Assembly: GCA_044359885.1 (NCBI GenBank)
Contig: JBIKLI010000136.1
Span: 1-10,630 of the forward strand
DNA: 10,630 nucleotides
Reading direction: 5' to 3'
Source of the DNA: CAIOSQ01 sp044359885
Lineage (GTDB): Bacteria; Pseudomonadota; Alphaproteobacteria; CACIAM-22H2
Under the pieces are notes generated by a model, which ran no database searches, was not told where the DNA came from, and was given only the letters and a program-made list of their open reading frames with translations. The position numbers and the translations under genes are program-made. Positions 1 through 6,277 of the stretch are shown here, piece by piece (the stretch's first letter is position 1; each line of letters starts with the position of its first letter).

Positions 1-158
1 CCCCCTTCGCCCTGCCAGACCAACCCGAAACCGTCGCCATTGGTGGTGGTCGCGCCCAGCTTGGCGCGCAGGCTCTGGCGAACCAGCGCGTTCTGCGGCC
101 TGAACGGCGATCCCTCGATCCGCCGCGTCGCCCCGAGACAGGCAAGACGGCGCCACGT
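1..158 (-). pseudogene. Class II glutamine amidotransferase, N-terminal part, usual Met-Cys start missing (runs off the window edge)
   Basis: Read on the minus strand from 158 to 1, one open frame gives a stretch typical of the N-terminus of YafJ/EgtC-like class II glutamine amidotransferases. A block FRPQNALVRQS is followed by the NGDGFG motif (positions 41-24), which forms the oxyanion hole in this Ntn-hydrolase fold. Family members normally begin Met-Cys-Arg, and the cysteine becomes the catalytic nucleophile after Met removal. Here the aligned residues are Thr-Trp-Arg (ACG TGG CGC at 158-150), so both the start codon and the nucleophile are absent. No ATG, GTG or TTG occurs in frame nearby upstream. 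A GGAAG at 172-168 would be suitably placed as a Shine-Dalgarno site for a start at 158. The later GLVWQG also departs from the usual GLGWYG. The gene begins about 25 bp after the enolase-family gene on the same strand. Decay is the simplest reading; sequencing error at the start is the alternative. The C-terminal part lies outside the window. Confidence 0.55.
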
Positions 159-183
159 CGTCGTCCGCTTCCGGTCGGCAGCG

Positions 184-1299
184 TCACGCGCTGCGCGCGT
201 CTGCCTCGCGAACGAAATCCATGTCCAGTTCGAGACCGAGGCCGGGCAGGTCGTTGACCGCCATGAAACCGTCGACCGGCGCCGGGGCGTTACGGAACAG
301 CAGCGCGGTCAGCGGCTCGAACATCAGCAGCCGCTCGAGGAACGGCACGTTGGGCAGGGCGGCGGCGAGCGGCAGATGGATGTTCTCCATCGCATGCGGC
401 GCGAAGGCGACGTTGAACGCCTGGGTCAGCGCCGCGATCTTCAGCATCTCGGTGTAGCCGCCGGCGCGCGCGCCGTCGGCCTGGACGTAGTCTGCGGCTT
501 CGGCGAGCAGCAGGTCGCGCACGCCGAACGTGGTGTACTCGTGCTCGCCGGTGCCGAGCGGGATGTCCGTTCCGCGGCGGAATCGCGCGAGACCGGGAAT
601 GTCGTCGGCGAAGACCGGCTCCTCGAACAGCGTGATCCGGCACTCGCGGATCTCGTTGGCGAGCTGCACCGCGCGCGCCGCGTCGAAGCAGTTGTTGGCG
701 TCGACCAAGAGGTGGATCTCGGGCCCGACCGCGTCGCGCACCTTGCGGACGCGGATCGCGTCGCGTCGCGTGTCGCGGCCGCCGTCGACGCCCAGCTTGA
801 ACTTGATGTGCCGGAAGCCGCGCGCGACCATGCCCCTCATCTCGTCGACCAGCCGGTCGTCGTCGTATGACGTCCAGCCGCCGCTGGCATAGACGGGCAC
901 GCGCGTGCGATTCCCGCCCAGAAGCCGGTGCAGCGGCATTCCCAGGATCTTGCCCTTGAGGTCCCAGAGCGCGATGTCGACCGCGCTGAGCGCGCAGAAG
1001 GTCAGTCCCTTGCGGCCGACGCCGCGCAGGTAGTGGAACAGCTCGTGCCACAGCGCATCGGTCTCGAACGGATCGCGTCCGGCCAGCCGCGGCGCGATGT
1101 CCCGGCGGATCAGCTCGCGCGTCGCCTCGCCGCCGACCTCGTGATAGGTGATGCCGATGCCCTCGAGACCCTGGTCGGTGGCGACCCGGACGACAAGGAA
1201 GCCGATCGTCTCGACCTTGCGTGTGGAATCCGAGAAATCCCCTGGCACGGGGGAGGCCAAGAGATGAACGTCGAACCTGGCGATCCTGTGTGCACGCAT
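184..1299 (-). CDS. Mandelate racemase/muconate lactonizing enzyme family protein (enolase superfamily, MR subgroup)
   Basis: The 371-residue product has the size and layout of the enolase superfamily: an N-terminal capping domain (about residues 1-130) and a TIM-barrel domain. Catalytic residues match the mandelate racemase subgroup. There is a Lys-x-Lys pair at K166/K168. Three metal ligands, D200, E226 and E252, are spaced 26 residues apart as in mandelate racemase. The Asp-His dyad is D275 (in QAD) and H302 (in PHA), and a late glutamate E322 sits in FLE. By family knowledge it removes the alpha-proton of a carboxylate substrate with Mg2+, acting as a racemase or an acid-sugar dehydratase; the substrate cannot be inferred. 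It is probably cytoplasmic, as no signal peptide is seen. The ATG at 1299 is chosen because AGGGGGA (1313-1307) lies 7 nt upstream and homology starts there, although the frame stays open further upstream. It diverges from the methyltransferase gene with 41 bp between start codons. Confidence 0.93.
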   Translation of the reverse strand: MRAHRIARFDVHLLASPVPGDFSDSTRKVETIGFLVVRVATDQGLEGIGITYHEVGGEATRELIRRDIAPRLAGRDPFETDALWHELFHYLRGVGRKGLTFCALSAVDIALWDLKGKILGMPLHRLLGGNRTRVPVYASGGWTSYDDDRLVDEMRGMVARGFRHIKFKLGVDGGRDTRRDAIRVRKVRDAVGPEIHLLVDANNCFDAARAVQLANEIRECRITLFEEPVFADDIPGLARFRRGTDIPLGTGEHEYTTFGVRDLLLAEAADYVQADGARAGGYTEMLKIAALTQAFNVAFAPHAMENIHLPLAAALPNVPFLERLLMFEPLTALLFRNAPAPVDGFMAVNDLPGLGLELDMDFVREADARSA

Positions 1300-1340
1300 C
1301 CGCGATTCCCCCTGCGCCGTTCCGGCGTCCCGCGCGCAGC

Positions 1341-2045
1341 ATGACCGGGACCGCGCGCATCGTCGAGACGGATGTCGCCGCCGGCTACGACGCCTGGGCG
1401 GCGACCTACGACGCGCAGGACAACCCGATGATCGCGGCGGTCGACCGTCATCTCGGCCTTCATCCGCTTCCCTTCGCCGGGGCGCGCGTGCTCGACATCG
1501 GCTGCGGCACCGGGCGGCTGACGGCGCGTGCGCTCGATGCCGGCGCCGTCCATGCCGCCGGCATCGACGGCTCGCCGGAAATGCTCGCCCGTGCGGCGGC
1601 GCGCGTCTCGGGTCCATTGGCGGAGGGACGGGCGCGTCTGGTGCGCGGCGATCTGGCGCTGCCCTGGGACATGCCGCAGGCGGCCTTCGATCTGGGCCTG
1701 ATCTCGCTGGTGCTCGAGCATGCGCCCGCAGTCCAGCCCATTCTCGCCCAGGCCGCGCGCCACCTGGCGCCGGGCGGCCTGCTCTTCGTCGCCGAGATCC
1801 ATCCCGACATGCTGCGCACGCCGCTCGGCGGTCATTTCGAGCGCGACGGCACCCGCCATGCGCTGCCCAGCCATCCGCACGATGCCGCGGAATTCGTCGC
1901 CGCCCTCGCCGCGACCGGCTTCGCGCCGCCCGTCTTCCAGGAGATGCGCGCCGATCCCGGGCTGATCGCGGCGATCCCGAAATTCGCCAGGCGCGCCGGG
2001 GGCGGTGTTCTGCTGACCTTGCGCGCGCGGCGCCGTGCGACCTGA
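1341..2045 (+). CDS. Class I SAM-dependent methyltransferase
   Basis: The 234-residue product has the Rossmann-fold methyltransferase pattern of the Methyltransf_11/25 type. Motif I is VLDIGCGTG (residues 50-58), which binds S-adenosylmethionine. An acidic residue ends strand 2 (D76 in GID), D104 sits in RGDL, and the strand-4 segment LVLEH lies at 123-127. The post-motif LAPGGLL (142-148) is typical. The N-terminal GYDAWAATYD (15-24) is the usual lead-in of this family. The acceptor substrate is unknown; small-molecule methylation is most likely, and the protein should be cytoplasmic. The ATG at 1341 fits the family start, but no clear Shine-Dalgarno sequence precedes it and the frame is open upstream. 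The 3' end overlaps a cupin-like remnant in another frame by a few bases. No partner pathway is evident, and co-function with the divergent enolase-family gene is only a possibility. Confidence 0.85.
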   Translation: MTGTARIVETDVAAGYDAWAATYDAQDNPMIAAVDRHLGLHPLPFAGARVLDIGCGTGRLTARALDAGAVHAAGIDGSPEMLARAAARVSGPLAEGRARLVRGDLALPWDMPQAAFDLGLISLVLEHAPAVQPILAQAARHLAPGGLLFVAEIHPDMLRTPLGGHFERDGTRHALPSHPHDAAEFVAALAATGFAPPVFQEMRADPGLIAAIPKFARRAGGGVLLTLRARRRAT

Positions 2046-2191
2046 CGCAAGGCGACGCGATCGTCTTGCCCGCCGGGGCGCGGCACAACGTGGCGAATGC
2101 CGGCGACGGACCGCTCCGTCTCCACACGCTCTACGGCCCGCCCGAGCATGTCCAGGGAACGGTGTACCGCAACCGGGCTGACGCCCGGTCC
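2039..2191 (+). pseudogene. Cupin-domain protein remnant, C-terminal half only
   Basis: In the frame starting at 2039, overlapping the end of the methyltransferase gene, the translation reads like the last third of a small single-domain cupin. It has a GDAIVLPAGARHN segment (second cupin motif, P-x-G-x-x-H-x-x-x-N; His codon 2084-2086). Next comes GDGPLRLHTLYGPPEH (2105-2149) and GTVYRNRADA (2156-2185), matching the end of cupins that close with PPEH, then a GTVH-like segment, then an acidic tail. The first cupin motif, with the metal-binding His-x-His and Glu, is absent upstream, where only the methyltransferase frame makes sense. A TTG at 2066 could start translation, but the product would lack half the barrel. 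After about 2191 the frame continues into the next gene without family resemblance, so the end is also unclear. I read this as a 5'-truncated pseudogene. Confidence 0.55.
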
Positions 2192-2245
2192 CATGGGGCC
2201 CATGTCGACGGCCGTGCGATCGCGAGAGGCCGTGGTCGCGGGGCG

Positions 2246-2275
2246 TTTCCAGACATCGGTCTTTCGGCCTATTGT
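2246..2275 (+). promoter_or_regulatory. Candidate sigma-70-type promoter for the ABC importer operon
   Basis: TTTCCA (2246-2251) and TATTGT (2270-2275) are separated by 18 nt and each match four of six consensus bases of -35 and -10 boxes. Transcription would start near 2282, about 23 nt before the ATG at 2305. In high-GC DNA such matches are weak evidence. The -10 box lies in the spacer of the inverted repeat at 2259-2291. Confidence 0.3.
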
Positions 2276-2291
2276 CGCGGAACCGAAAGAC
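2259..2291. promoter_or_regulatory. Perfect 9-bp inverted repeat ahead of the ABC operon (operator or leader hairpin)
   Basis: GTCTTTCGG at 2259-2267 is exactly complementary to CCGAAAGAC at 2283-2291, with a 15-nt spacer. The right arm ends one base before the Shine-Dalgarno sequence AGGGGAG (2292-2298) of the solute-binding protein gene. It may be a repressor operator or an mRNA hairpin next to the ribosome binding site. The symmetry is seen directly; the function is inferred. Confidence 0.45.
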
Positions 2292-2304
2292 AGGGGAGAC
2301 GCCA

Positions 2305-3342
2305 ATGCGCCGCCGACATCTGCTGCGGTCCGCCGCCGCAGCCGCACTCGCCGCACCGCTCGCCGCGCCGCGCCGCGCCGCTGCGCAGGGGCTGGAGAAG
2401 GTCAGCATCGGCGTGCTCAAGCTGGCCTCGTCCGGGCCGCTCTTCATCGCCATGTCGCGCGGGCATTTCCGCGCCCAGGGGCTGGAGGTCGAGCCGAAAT
2501 ATTTCACCGCCGCGGCGCAGGTGCCGGTCGCGGTGACCTCGGGCGACGCGGATTTCGGCGTCACCGGGCTCACCGCCGGTTTCTACAACCTGGCCGGCCG
2601 CGGCGCGCTCAAGATGATCGCGGGCCAGAGCCGCGAGGAGCCGGGCTTCCAGCTCAACGCCTACATGGCGACCGCGAAGGCATGGGAAGAGGGCCTGCGC
2701 GGGCTCAAGGATTACGCGGGCAAGCGCATCGCCATCACCACCGCCGGCTCGACCTTCCATTATTCGCTGGGCCTGCTCGCGCGCAAATACGGGTTCGACA
2801 TGGCGAGCGTGACCATGGTGGCGCTGCAGCAGCTGCCGGCGATGGCCGCCGCCTTCAAGGGCAACCAGGTCGACGGCATCGTCATCCCCGTGACGCTCGC
2901 CCGCCAGCTCGAGGCGGAGGCCGCGGGCCGGATCCTCGGCTGGGTCGGCGACGAGACGCCCTGGCAGCTGGGCGCGCTGTTCACCAGCCCCAGGGCGATC
3001 GATCAGCGCCGCGCCACGGTGGAGAAATTCACGCGCGCCTGGGCGATGGGCTGCGCCGACTATCACGCCGCGTTCAACGCGCGCGACGCGCAGGGGCGGC
3101 CGGCCAAGGGGCCGGGCTACGACGAGTTGCTGGACGTGCTGGCCAGGGCGGTCGAGCAGCCGGCCGCGCGGGTCGCCGACGGCCTGCCCTTCGTCGATCC
3201 CCAGGCGCGGCTCGATGTCGGTGATCTCCACAGCCAGGTCGCGTTCTGGGCCGCCGAGAGGCAGCTGCGCGGCGAGGTCGATGCGAAGGCGATCGTCGAT
3301 ACCAGCTTCGTCGCCGGGCATTTCAACATCCCGCGCGGCTGA
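2305..3342 (+). CDS. ABC transporter substrate-binding protein, NitT/TauT (NMT1/SsuA-like) family
   Basis: The 345-residue product is a periplasmic ligand-binding protein of the nitrate/sulfonate/taurine importer class. The N-terminus MRRRHLLRSA followed by an Ala-rich hydrophobic run and a likely cleavage site around AAAQ (25-28) suggests export, probably by Tat because of the RRRHLL pattern. The mature part begins with a strand IGVLKLASSGPLFIA (35-49). The GHFRAQGLEVE segment and SGDADFGVTGLTAGF (79-93) are typical of this family, as is the AGKRIAITTAGST segment (138-150) that starts the second lobe. The start at 2305 is set by AGGGGAG 6 nt upstream. Length is normal and no breaks are seen. 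It is the first gene of a three-gene importer, followed after 9 bp by the ATPase. Ligand identity is not readable; sulfonates, nitrate, thiamine or pyrimidine precursors and aromatic acids are all known for this class. Confidence 0.88.
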   Translation: MRRRHLLRSAAAAALAAPLAAPRRAAAQGLEKVSIGVLKLASSGPLFIAMSRGHFRAQGLEVEPKYFTAAAQVPVAVTSGDADFGVTGLTAGFYNLAGRGALKMIAGQSREEPGFQLNAYMATAKAWEEGLRGLKDYAGKRIAITTAGSTFHYSLGLLARKYGFDMASVTMVALQQLPAMAAAFKGNQVDGIVIPVTLARQLEAEAAGRILGWVGDETPWQLGALFTSPRAIDQRRATVEKFTRAWAMGCADYHAAFNARDAQGRPAKGPGYDELLDVLARAVEQPAARVADGLPFVDPQARLDVGDLHSQVAFWAAERQLRGEVDAKAIVDTSFVAGHFNIPRG

Positions 3343-3351
3343 TCGCGCGCG

Positions 3352-4131
3352 ATGGATCTCGTCGTCTCGGGCGTCGGCCACGCCTATGGTGCGCTGCCAG
3401 CGCTCGAGGGGATCGATCTTCATGTGCGCAGCGGCGAGATCGTCGCGGTGCTCGGGCCGTCGGGCTGCGGCAAGTCGACCCTGCTCGGCATCGCCGGCGG
3501 GCTGATCGCGCCCGCGTCCGGCGCCGTGCAGCTCGAGGGCGATCCGCCGCCGCGCTGCCTCAACGCGCTGACCTATGTCTTCCAGGACTTCGCGCTGCTG
3601 CCCTGGCGCGACGTGGCGGGCAATGTCGCGCTGGCGCTGGAGCATCATGGCCTCGGTCGCGCGGAGATCGCGCGGCGCGTCGACGCCGCCCTGGCGCGCA
3701 TCGGTCTGTCGGAGTTCCGTCACGCGTGGCCGCGCCAGCTTTCCGGCGGCATGCGCCAGCGCGTCGGCATCGCGCGTGCGCTGGTCGTCGAGCCGGCGGT
3801 GCTGCTGATGGACGAGCCGCTCTCGGCGCTCGACGCGCAGACGCGCGACCTGCTGCTCGAGGATCTGATCGGACTGTGGTGCGAGACGCGGTTCACCGCA
3901 CTCTACGTCACCCACAACCTGGCCGAGGCGCTGCGTCTCGCCCATCGCGTCGTGGTGCTGTCGCGCCGGCCGGGGCGTGTGCGCGAGGTGGTGGACGTGC
4001 CCTTCGCCCCCGATGCGCGCGGCACGGCCGAGGCGGCGGGGGCGCTGGCGCAGATCCAGGCGCGGCTCTGGGACCTGATCCGCGGCGAGGCGCGCGACGC
4101 CGAGCGAGAGATCCTGGTCCATGACGCCTAG
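3352..4131 (+). CDS. ABC transporter ATP-binding protein, NitT/TauT type
   Basis: The 259-residue nucleotide-binding subunit has every expected motif. These are Walker A GPSGCGKS (35-42), the Q-loop glutamine Q78 in VFQDFALLPW, signature LSGGMRQR (130-137), Walker B LLMDEP (151-156), D-loop SALD (158-161) and the switch histidine H188 in VTHN. The VFQDFALLPW segment and the LSRRPGRV segment near 203-210 are characteristic of SsuB/TauB/NrtD-like ATPases. It hydrolyses ATP at the inner face of the membrane to drive import through the adjacent permease. The start follows the binding-protein stop by 9 bp with no Shine-Dalgarno sequence of its own, so translational coupling is likely. Its last 11 bp overlap the permease start. 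Confidence 0.95.
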   Translation: MDLVVSGVGHAYGALPALEGIDLHVRSGEIVAVLGPSGCGKSTLLGIAGGLIAPASGAVQLEGDPPPRCLNALTYVFQDFALLPWRDVAGNVALALEHHGLGRAEIARRVDAALARIGLSEFRHAWPRQLSGGMRQRVGIARALVVEPAVLLMDEPLSALDAQTRDLLLEDLIGLWCETRFTALYVTHNLAEALRLAHRVVVLSRRPGRVREVVDVPFAPDARGTAEAAGALAQIQARLWDLIRGEARDAEREILVHDA

Positions 4132-4909
4132 GCGGCCGGTCCCCTTCCGCGGCGGCGGCTTCGCGCCGCGGCGGCGGCGTTTCGCCGCGCTGGCGGCCTT
4201 CGCGATCCTGGCCGGCATCTGGGAACTGGCCGGGCGGCTGGGCTGGATCAGTCCGATCTTCCTGCCGCGACCGGGCGTCATCCTGGCCGCGCTCGGCGAC
4301 CTGATCGCCAGCGGGGCGCTGGCGCTGCATCTGCGCGATTCGCTGTTCCGCATCGCGGCGGGCTGGAGCCTCGGCTCGCTGGCCGGTTTCGTCGCCGGCC
4401 TCGCGATCGGGCTGTTCTCGCTGGCGCGTTCGGCCGGCATCCCCTTCGTGTCGGCGCTGTTCCCGATCCCCAAGATCGCGTTGCTGCCGCTGATGATCCT
4501 GTGGTTCGGCATCGGGGAGAGTTCGAAGGTCGCGACCATCGCGCTGGGCGTCTTCTTCCCGACGACCATCGCCGTCTACGCTGCGGTCGATTCCGTGCCG
4601 CGCAATCTTGTCCGCATGGCCCAGAGCTTCGGCGTGCCGCCGGCGGCGATCCTGGCCAAGGTCGTGCTGCCGGGGGCATGGCCCGCGATCCTGGCGGGGT
4701 TCCGGATCACCGCTTCGATCGCGCTGATCCTGGTCGTCTCGGCCGAGATGATCGGCGCCCAGCGCGGCATCGGGCAATTCGTGCTCCAGGCCGGCAATCT
4801 GATGATCCCCGAGGATCTGCTGGCGGGGATCGTCGTGCTGTCGGCGCTCGGCCTCGCGATCGGCGCCGTGATCGGCGTCATCGAGCGGGCGACCACGCGC
4901 TGGCGCTGA
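4121..4909 (+). CDS. ABC transporter permease, NitT/TauT (SsuC/TauC-like) type
   Basis: The 262-residue inner-membrane subunit has an Arg-rich cytoplasmic N-terminus (residues 1-20), a first membrane helix near 21-37, and the family segment PSPIFLPRPG-like SPIFLPRPGVI (44-54). About five more hydrophobic helices follow (near 78-100, 107-128, 137-155, 190-212 and 233-253). The EAA-type coupling loop, which contacts the ATPase, is AQSFGVPPAAILAKVVLPGA at 167-186. It forms the transmembrane path of the importer, probably as a homodimer. The ATG at 4121 lies inside the end of the ATPase gene, an 11-bp overlap, supporting one operon. The gene ends at a TGA at 4907-4909; a GC-rich hairpin region follows. 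Confidence 0.93.
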   Translation: MTPRRPVPFRGGGFAPRRRRFAALAAFAILAGIWELAGRLGWISPIFLPRPGVILAALGDLIASGALALHLRDSLFRIAAGWSLGSLAGFVAGLAIGLFSLARSAGIPFVSALFPIPKIALLPLMILWFGIGESSKVATIALGVFFPTTIAVYAAVDSVPRNLVRMAQSFGVPPAAILAKVVLPGAWPAILAGFRITASIALILVVSAEMIGAQRGIGQFVLQAGNLMIPEDLLAGIVVLSALGLAIGAVIGVIERATTRWR

Positions 4910-4939
4910 ACCTGCCGGGAGGGCCCGATCGAAACCGGG

Positions 4940-4978
4940 GGCGCCGACCCCTTGTCGGGCGTCGGCGGCGCCTATATT
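4940..4978 (+). promoter_or_regulatory. GC-rich hairpin overlapping a candidate promoter for the molybdoenzyme-peroxidase pair
   Basis: In the 92-bp gap, CGCCGAC (4942-4948) can pair with GTCGGCG (4961-4967), and alternatively GGCGCC (4940-4945) with GGCGCC (4967-4972). No T-run follows, so it is a poor intrinsic terminator. TTGTCG (4952-4957) and TATATT (4973-4978) with a 15-nt spacer could form a sigma-70-like promoter. Both readings are tentative. Confidence 0.3.
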
Positions 4979-5001
4979 CGGCGGGTCGGAAAGGGATCGA
5001 A

Positions 5002-5646
5002 ATGCTGGGCAAGGTCAAGGCGAAGCTGATCGAAACGAAGCAGAAATGGGCGAATGAAGGTCGTCTGCTCACCGGCGAGACCGCCGCGCCTGTGCAGCGC
5101 CTGCCGCCCGGCCAGCGCGAGGTCAAGAACTGGCCGGTCCTGGATCTCGGCATTCTGCCCGAAGTCACGGCCACGAACTGGAAATTGGAGGTCGACGGAT
5201 TGGTGGAATCGCCGGTCAGCCTCGATTTCGCGGCCTTCATGGCCCTGCCGCAGGTCGAGATGACCTCCGACATCCATTGCGTCACCCAATGGTCCCGCTT
5301 CGACAATGCCTGGGCCGGGGTTCCGACGCGCGAACTTCTCGCCCGCGTCCGGCCGCGCCCCGAGGCGCGCTTCGTCATCCAGACATCCTACGACGGATAC
5401 ACGACCAATCTTCCGCTCGCCGATTTCGCGGGCGAGGACGTGCTGCTTGCCCATCGCTGGGAGGGCGAACCGATCGCCCCCGAGCATGGCGGCCCCGTGC
5501 GCCTCGTGCTGCCGAAGCTCTATTTCTGGAAGAGCGCGAAATGGCTGACGAAGCTCAGCTTCGTCGCCGAGGATCAGCCCGGATTCTGGGAGGTCCGCGG
5601 GTATCACATGCGTGGCGATCCGTGGAAGGAGGAGCGATATGGCTGA
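5002..5646 (+). CDS. Sulfite oxidase-like molybdopterin-dependent oxidoreductase, cytoplasmic
   Basis: The 214-residue product is a short single-domain member of the sulfite oxidase/MsrP (YedY) superfamily, COG2041. It contains only the molybdopterin-binding fold. Seen directly are the lead-in KWANEGRLLTG (15-25) and RLPPGQ (33-38), then VKNWPVLDLG (41-50), and SDIHCVTQWSRFD (89-101), in which C93 is the expected molybdenum ligand. The conserved YDGYTTNLPL (130-139), HGGPVRLVLPKLYFWKSAKW (162-181) and FWEVRGYHMRGDPW (195-208) follow. It lacks a signal peptide, a heme domain and a dimerisation domain, so it differs from true sulfite oxidases and from exported MsrP. The physiological substrate of this subgroup is not established to my knowledge. 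The ATG at 5002 has AAGGGA 5 nt upstream. The 3' end overlaps the glutathione peroxidase gene by 8 bp, so the two are probably co-translated. Confidence 0.92.
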   Translation: MLGKVKAKLIETKQKWANEGRLLTGETAAPVQRLPPGQREVKNWPVLDLGILPEVTATNWKLEVDGLVESPVSLDFAAFMALPQVEMTSDIHCVTQWSRFDNAWAGVPTRELLARVRPRPEARFVIQTSYDGYTTNLPLADFAGEDVLLAHRWEGEPIAPEHGGPVRLVLPKLYFWKSAKWLTKLSFVAEDQPGFWEVRGYHMRGDPWKEERYG

Positions 5647-6277
5647 CGGCGGTCTCGGTGGCTGGCGGCGGCTGGTGCTGGAGCGCGGCCTGCCGCGGCG
5701 TCTCTTCCTCATGGTCGGCGCGGCCACGGCGATGCTTCAAGGACTCACGAGCGGCCGGGCGGCCGCCCAGATCAGACCGAAGGGACGAAAGACCGGCATG
5801 AGCGCGCATGATTTCACCTTCCCGGCGATCCAGGGCGGTGCCCTGCCGATGAACGCCTGGGCCGGCAAGCCGGTCCTGGTCGTGAACACCGCCTCGTTTT
5901 GCGGCTATACCTCGCAATACCGCGAGCTGGAGGCGATCTGGCGCCGGTACAGGGATCGTGGGCTGGTCGTTCTCGGGGTGCCGTCGAACGATTTCGGCCG
6001 GCAGGAGCCCGGAAAGGCGGCGGAGATCCTGAAATTCTGCGAGACGTTCGACGTCTCCTTCCCGCTTGCCGACAAGCAGGTGGTCGTGGGTCCGCAGGCC
6101 CACCCGTTCTATCGCTGGGTGGTGGCCGAGCTCGGGGAGGCGGGGGCGCCACGCTGGAATTTCCACAAATATCTTGTGGCGCCCGATGGCAGCCTCGCGG
6201 GCGCGTGGCCGAGCCAGGTGAAGCCGGATGCCCCTGCCATCCTTGGCGAGATCGAAGCGCTTCTGGCGAAGGCCTGA
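5639..6277 (+). CDS. Glutathione peroxidase (Cys type) with probable Tat signal peptide
   Basis: The 212-residue product is a thioredoxin-fold peroxidase that reduces hydroperoxides with glutathione or thioredoxin. The catalytic tetrad is complete: C88 in NTASFCGYTSQY (cysteine rather than selenocysteine), Q122 in PSNDFGRQEPG, and W173 and N174 in WNFHKYLV. The core fold starts near residue 55. An extension of about 50 residues precedes it, with a twin arginine in PRRLFLMVG (19-27), a hydrophobic stretch and AAAQ (41-44) as a likely cleavage site. This predicts export, probably through Tat, to the periplasm. The ATG at 5639 is supported by AAGGAGGAG (5626-5634) and lies inside the end of the molybdoenzyme gene (ATGGCTGA overlap), indicating coupling. 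An internal ATG before SAHDF (residue 54) could give a cytoplasmic form, but the good ribosome site favours the long one. Confidence 0.9.
   Translation: MADGGLGGWRRLVLERGLPRRLFLMVGAATAMLQGLTSGRAAAQIRPKGRKTGMSAHDFTFPAIQGGALPMNAWAGKPVLVVNTASFCGYTSQYRELEAIWRRYRDRGLVVLGVPSNDFGRQEPGKAAEILKFCETFDVSFPLADKQVVVGPQAHPFYRWVVAELGEAGAPRWNFHKYLVAPDGSLAGAWPSQVKPDAPAILGEIEALLAKA

Noticed and set aside
40..870. Long plus-strand open frame opposite the enolase-family gene
   Set aside because: It is the complement of a gene with full catalytic motifs. Its Arg/Val/Gln-rich product matches no family pattern and reflects high-GC shadow coding.
1300..2127. N-terminal extension of the enolase-family frame upstream of 1299 on the minus strand
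   Set aside because: The extra residues are Arg/Ala-rich low-complexity sequence antisense to the methyltransferase, and a good ribosome site marks the start at 1299.
2269..4569. 766-codon minus-strand open frame across the ABC operon
   Set aside because: It lies antisense to three overlapping genes with complete motifs. The product is His/Arg/Gly-rich with no domain pattern, as expected for an antisense shadow in GC-rich DNA.
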